From: Devosiaceae bacterium
Lineage (GTDB): Bacteria; Pseudomonadota; Alphaproteobacteria; Rhizobiales; Devosiaceae
Reading direction: 5' to 3'
Assembly (NCBI GenBank): GCA_021648375.1
Contig: JAKISW010000061.1
Coordinates: forward strand, 1 to 8,230
DNA: 8,230 nucleotides
Part shown: in pieces, positions 5,726 to 8,230 of the stretch
How positions within the stretch are numbered: the stretch's first letter is position 1
Layout: each line of letters starts with the position of its first letter
The notes under the pieces: model-generated
What the model was told of the DNA's origin: nothing
Databases searched by the model: none
Seen by the model: only the letters and a program-made list of their open reading frames with translations
Made by a program: the position numbers and the translations under genes

Positions 5726-6790
5726 TTACTCGCCCCAGGTGCGCTTCAGGACCCCAAGCCAGTTTTCGTGGCAGATTTTTTTCATCAGGGCGTCATTTAT
5801 GCCATGGGCTTTAAGCGCTTGCCGAAGGACAGTTAACCCTGCCGCATCGCCGATGGCATCAGGGATTGGTGCGCCATCAAAATCAGTCCCAAGTCCAACC
5901 CGATCTTCCCCCAGGTGAGTAATAAGATAGTCCAGGTGATCCAGGAGTATATCCAGACCTGTATCTGTGTCCCATTGCCCATCCGCCCGCAGAAATCCAA
6001 CAGCAAAATTTAAACCCACCATGCCATTACTTTCCGCAATGGCTTTGAGCTGGCACGCACTCAGGTTGCGCGAACTCTTGCATAATTCATAGCTGTTGGA
6101 ATGGGTTGCAACCAGTGGTGCCTTAGAGATTTTTACCACATCCCAAAAACCTTTCTCATTCAGGTGGGACAGGTCGATCATGATGTTGAGACGATTGCAT
6201 TGCTTAATCAGTTCCTTGCCTGTCTCCGTCAGGCCCAACCCTGTGTCCCCCGTGGAGGGGAAGGCAAATGGCACCCCGTGTCCAAAAATATTTGGTCGGC
6301 TCCAAACCGGCCCGATCGAGCGCAACCCGGCAGCATGGAATACTTCAAGGGTATCAAAATCAGCATCGATCGCTTCTGCTCCCTCCATGTGTAAAACAGC
6401 CGCTATTATCCCCGATTTCAGGCATTGATCAATTTCACCGACGTTTGTACAGATTTTGAGCAGCCCCCCGTGTTCAAGTTTTCGCAAGAGTGCCATTTGT
6501 GTCATAATAACTGGCAAAGCCACCCTCTGATCAACTGGCGGGGGCAGGGGCAAATTGAGGGAGGCGTTGCCTGGTGTTTGCGCAAGCTGATCCATGGGAG
6601 CTTCGTGCGACGGCACATAAAGTGCAAACAACCCGCCGCCAAATCCTCCCTTTTTTGCCTTGGGCAGATCAATATGGGCTTTGTAACCACGTTCAAATAT
6701 TTGAGCAGGGTCGCTGGCGTGAAATTGTGCGAGATTGGACAATACATCCACATGCCCGTCAAATATCGGTGGGGTTGAAAAATCTGACAT
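5726..6790 (-). CDS. Membrane-dipeptidase-type metallopeptidase (peptidase family M19)
   Basis: M19 enzymes are binuclear zinc dipeptidases that cleave dipeptides, often with broad specificity including D-residues at the C-terminal side. All expected metal ligands are present in order: DGHVD with His13 and Asp15, HMEGAE with bridging Glu136, DLSHLN with His209, and ATHSNS with His230. The pocket residue Arg240 in SSRNLS and the catalytic-site Asp303 in GLGTDFDGAP are also present. The 354-residue length is normal. There is no signal peptide, so it should be cytoplasmic. I chose the ATG at 6790, with GAAGG 5 bases upstream, over an in-frame TTG at 6802 that has no ribosome site. It precedes the TAXI-TRAP genes on the same strand, so it might process their substrate, but a hairpin and a separate promoter lie between. 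Divergent from the acyl-CoA synthetase-like gene. Confidence 0.95.
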   Translation of the reverse strand: MSDFSTPPIFDGHVDVLSNLAQFHASDPAQIFERGYKAHIDLPKAKKGGFGGGLFALYVPSHEAPMDQLAQTPGNASLNLPLPPPVDQRVALPVIMTQMALLRKLEHGGLLKICTNVGEIDQCLKSGIIAAVLHMEGAEAIDADFDTLEVFHAAGLRSIGPVWSRPNIFGHGVPFAFPSTGDTGLGLTETGKELIKQCNRLNIMIDLSHLNEKGFWDVVKISKAPLVATHSNSYELCKSSRNLSACQLKAIAESNGMVGLNFAVGFLRADGQWDTDTGLDILLDHLDYLITHLGEDRVGLGTDFDGAPIPDAIGDAAGLTVLRQALKAHGINDALMKKICHENWLGVLKRTWGE

Positions 6791-6812
6791 ATTTGCCTTC
6801 AAATGATAAAAT
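6784..6812 (+). promoter_or_regulatory. Candidate sigma-70-like promoter for the acyl-CoA synthetase gene
   Basis: CTGACA (6784-6789) and TAAAAT (6807-6812) are spaced by 17 bases; each differs from consensus by one position. The predicted start near 6819 leaves a leader of about 48 nt before the GTG start. The -35 box lies over the start codon of the divergent dipeptidase gene, so the two promoters overlap. Confidence 0.45.
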
Positions 6813-6837
6813 GTAGCATGGTGTGCGCAAACGGCAA
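6810..6837 (-). promoter_or_regulatory. Candidate promoter for the dipeptidase gene
   Basis: On the minus strand TTGCCG (6837-6832) and TACATT (6815-6810) are 16 bases apart. A second pairing, TTGCGC (6830-6825) with TATCAT (6808-6803), is also possible but would start transcription inside the Shine-Dalgarno. The -10 region overlaps the -10 of the divergent promoter, so the two genes may compete for polymerase. Confidence 0.35.
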
Positions 6838-6866
6838 CTTGAAAAACAAAAACCCGGGATAAAAAA

Positions 6867-8230
6867 GTGCTTTTTCTCCATCTGCAAAAAACCGCAAATT
6901 TTGCCCCTCCAAGCAGTGGTCTGCATACGCAAAATCAATTTATTTCCTATGGGGATCTGGCAGAAAAAGTTGAGCATCTGGCAGCAGGTTTTTTGTCTTT
7001 GGGTATCGCAAAAGGGGCGCGCATTGCTGTTTTCATGCCCAATGGACCGAAATTTTTTATGATTACATATGCGCTGGCTGCCATTGGGGCCATCATTGTG
7101 CCGGTAAACGAGGCGTCCGGGGAAGCAGAGCTTGAATGGCTGGCGCAAAAATGTGCGTTTGAAGCCATTATTTCTGCAAACAATTTTTCAGCTACGGCAA
7201 CAAAACTCGCAAGGTTTTGCGGGGGAAATCCACCCTCTCCCATCATATATTATGAAAGCGGGAGCAGAGGGGCAAATATTATTGATCTGGCTAAAACCCC
7301 GCTGCAAAAGCTACCCGATATTGGCCCTGATCTGGTGGCTTCCTACCTGCTGTCTTCAGGCTCGACAGGCCGCCCAAAACTGGTGCCCCATACCCATGGC
7401 CAGTTAATCGCATGCGCAACAATCGCCTCAACCAGCCTTAAACTGACCCCTGCCGATATGATCCTCAATGCTCTGCCCGCCCATCACGCCTTCGGGTTTC
7501 TAAATGGTTGTTTTGAAGTAATGAGCGCGGGTGCCTCCACATATTACTGGGTTGATCCGGGTCCGCTTGTTTTATCAAGAAAGCGCTTTGTCGACCTGCT
7601 TGCGGTAGCAGGAATTACAGTTATGCCGGGGGTTCCCTATATTTTCCAAACCCTTGGTGAGTTGCGCCAGAGTGTGCAATTGCCGGACTTGAGGCTGGTT
7701 TATTCCAGCGGCATTGCGCTGAAACGTCCTATATTTGATGCTTTTCAACAGCGCTTTAACCTGACTTTATTTCAGGGTTATGGGTGCACTGAAACCGGCA
7801 TGATTGCCCTAAATGGTGCTCAAAGTTGTCCTTCCCCCTGGGATTCGGTTGGTCGTACATCCAAAGGAGTAAAACTGAGCATCCGTGGCGGGCGTGAAAA
7901 TGACATGGGTATTGGTGAACTGTTTGTTCAAACCCCCGCTTTGATTGATGGCTATGTGGACGCGACGCCTGAGCAAAACATGGCTTTTGTTGATGGGGGA
8001 TATTTAACCGGAGATCTGGGTCGAATTGATAATCAGGGCAACATTTTTATTACCGGGCGCACCAAACTTGTAATCGAGGTTGGCGGTGAAAAAGTTGATC
8101 CTCTGGAGGTGGAAGATATTTTATGCCTCTCCCCGGATGTGGCTGAAGCGGTTGTGGTTGGTATACCCAATCCACGTAATACCGAGCAAAGACTAAAGGC
8201 GTTTATTTTACGCAAAAGAACAATTACTGC
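6867..8230 (+). CDS. AMP-forming acyl-CoA synthetase-like ligase (ANL superfamily, 3' end cut)
   Basis: This cytoplasmic enzyme should activate a carboxylic acid with ATP to an acyl-adenylate and pass it to CoA or a carrier thiol. I translated 454 codons in the frame starting with GTG at 6867. An in-frame TGA at 6840 blocks extension and no other start lies between. A GGGA 7 bases upstream is a modest ribosome site. Motifs in order are FISYGDLAEKVEHLAAG (25-41), the phosphate loop SSGSTGRPKLVPHTHGQL (163-180), LPAHHAFGF (203-211), QGYGCTETGM (303-312), YLTGDLGRID (379-388), and the hinge GRTKLVIEVGGEKVDPLEVED (397-417). The C-terminal catalytic lysine would lie beyond the window. The phosphate loop has Leu172 where Gly is usual after PK. 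The substrate is unknown: a fatty or aryl acid, or a role in a biosynthetic cluster to the right, are all open. Confidence 0.93.
   Translation, partial: MLFLHLQKTANFAPPSSGLHTQNQFISYGDLAEKVEHLAAGFLSLGIAKGARIAVFMPNGPKFFMITYALAAIGAIIVPVNEASGEAELEWLAQKCAFEAIISANNFSATATKLARFCGGNPPSPIIYYESGSRGANIIDLAKTPLQKLPDIGPDLVASYLLSSGSTGRPKLVPHTHGQLIACATIASTSLKLTPADMILNALPAHHAFGFLNGCFEVMSAGASTYYWVDPGPLVLSRKRFVDLLAVAGITVMPGVPYIFQTLGELRQSVQLPDLRLVYSSGIALKRPIFDAFQQRFNLTLFQGYGCTETGMIALNGAQSCPSPWDSVGRTSKGVKLSIRGGRENDMGIGELFVQTPALIDGYVDATPEQNMAFVDGGYLTGDLGRIDNQGNIFITGRTKLVIEVGGEKVDPLEVEDILCLSPDVAEAVVVGIPNPRNTEQRLKAFILRKRTIT

Noticed and set aside
6791..6802. Upstream TTG start for the dipeptidase
   Set aside because: No ribosome site precedes it, whereas the ATG at 6790 has GAAGG at the right distance.
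1..8230. CRISPR arrays, insertion sequences, tRNA or rRNA genes, phage genes
   Set aside because: I saw no regularly spaced repeats, transposase motifs, terminal inverted repeats or cloverleaf signals anywhere in the window.

Overview
The window looks like a moderate-GC, probably marine alphaproteobacterium. The evidence is an Hsp20 of the alphaproteobacterial HspD/IbpA type behind a sigma-32-like promoter and a ROSE-like leader, a TAXI-type TRAP transporter with a fused permease, and overall protein style. A SAR116- or Rhodospirillales-like source is a guess from style only.

Layout: everything from 1 to 6790 is on the minus strand. Read in the direction of transcription, this is an M19 dipeptidase (6790-5726), a TAXI solute receptor (5453-4458), a fused TRAP permease (4354-1877), a short DUF1697-like protein (1618-1427), a ribokinase (1430-528), and an Hsp20 chaperone (416 to the window edge, 3' end missing). 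One gene runs the other way: an AMP-forming acyl-CoA synthetase-like enzyme starts at 6867 and runs off the right edge. It is divergent from the dipeptidase across a 76-base gap.

Functional units: (a) TAXI receptor plus fused permease form a complete secondary uptake system. It has its own sigma-70-like promoter with a palindrome in the spacer, and a hairpin terminator between the two genes that should favour receptor over permease. (b) The dipeptidase lies immediately upstream on the same strand, so a link to the imported solute is possible, but a G/C hairpin and a separate promoter intervene. (c) The DUF1697 fragment and ribokinase overlap by 4 bases (ATGA) and are probably translationally coupled. 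(d) Hsp20 is a separate heat-shock unit. The -35 box of its sigma-32-like promoter sits on the ribokinase stop codon, and the roughly 80-nt leader ends in a ROSE-like hairpin that masks the Shine-Dalgarno sequence.

No mobile element, CRISPR array, tRNA or rRNA was seen. I did not find a clearly novel multi-gene system. The best leads are regulatory: the heat-shock promoter plus thermometer, the intra-operon terminator and the two palindromes. The truncated DUF1697 cistron is also worth a look.
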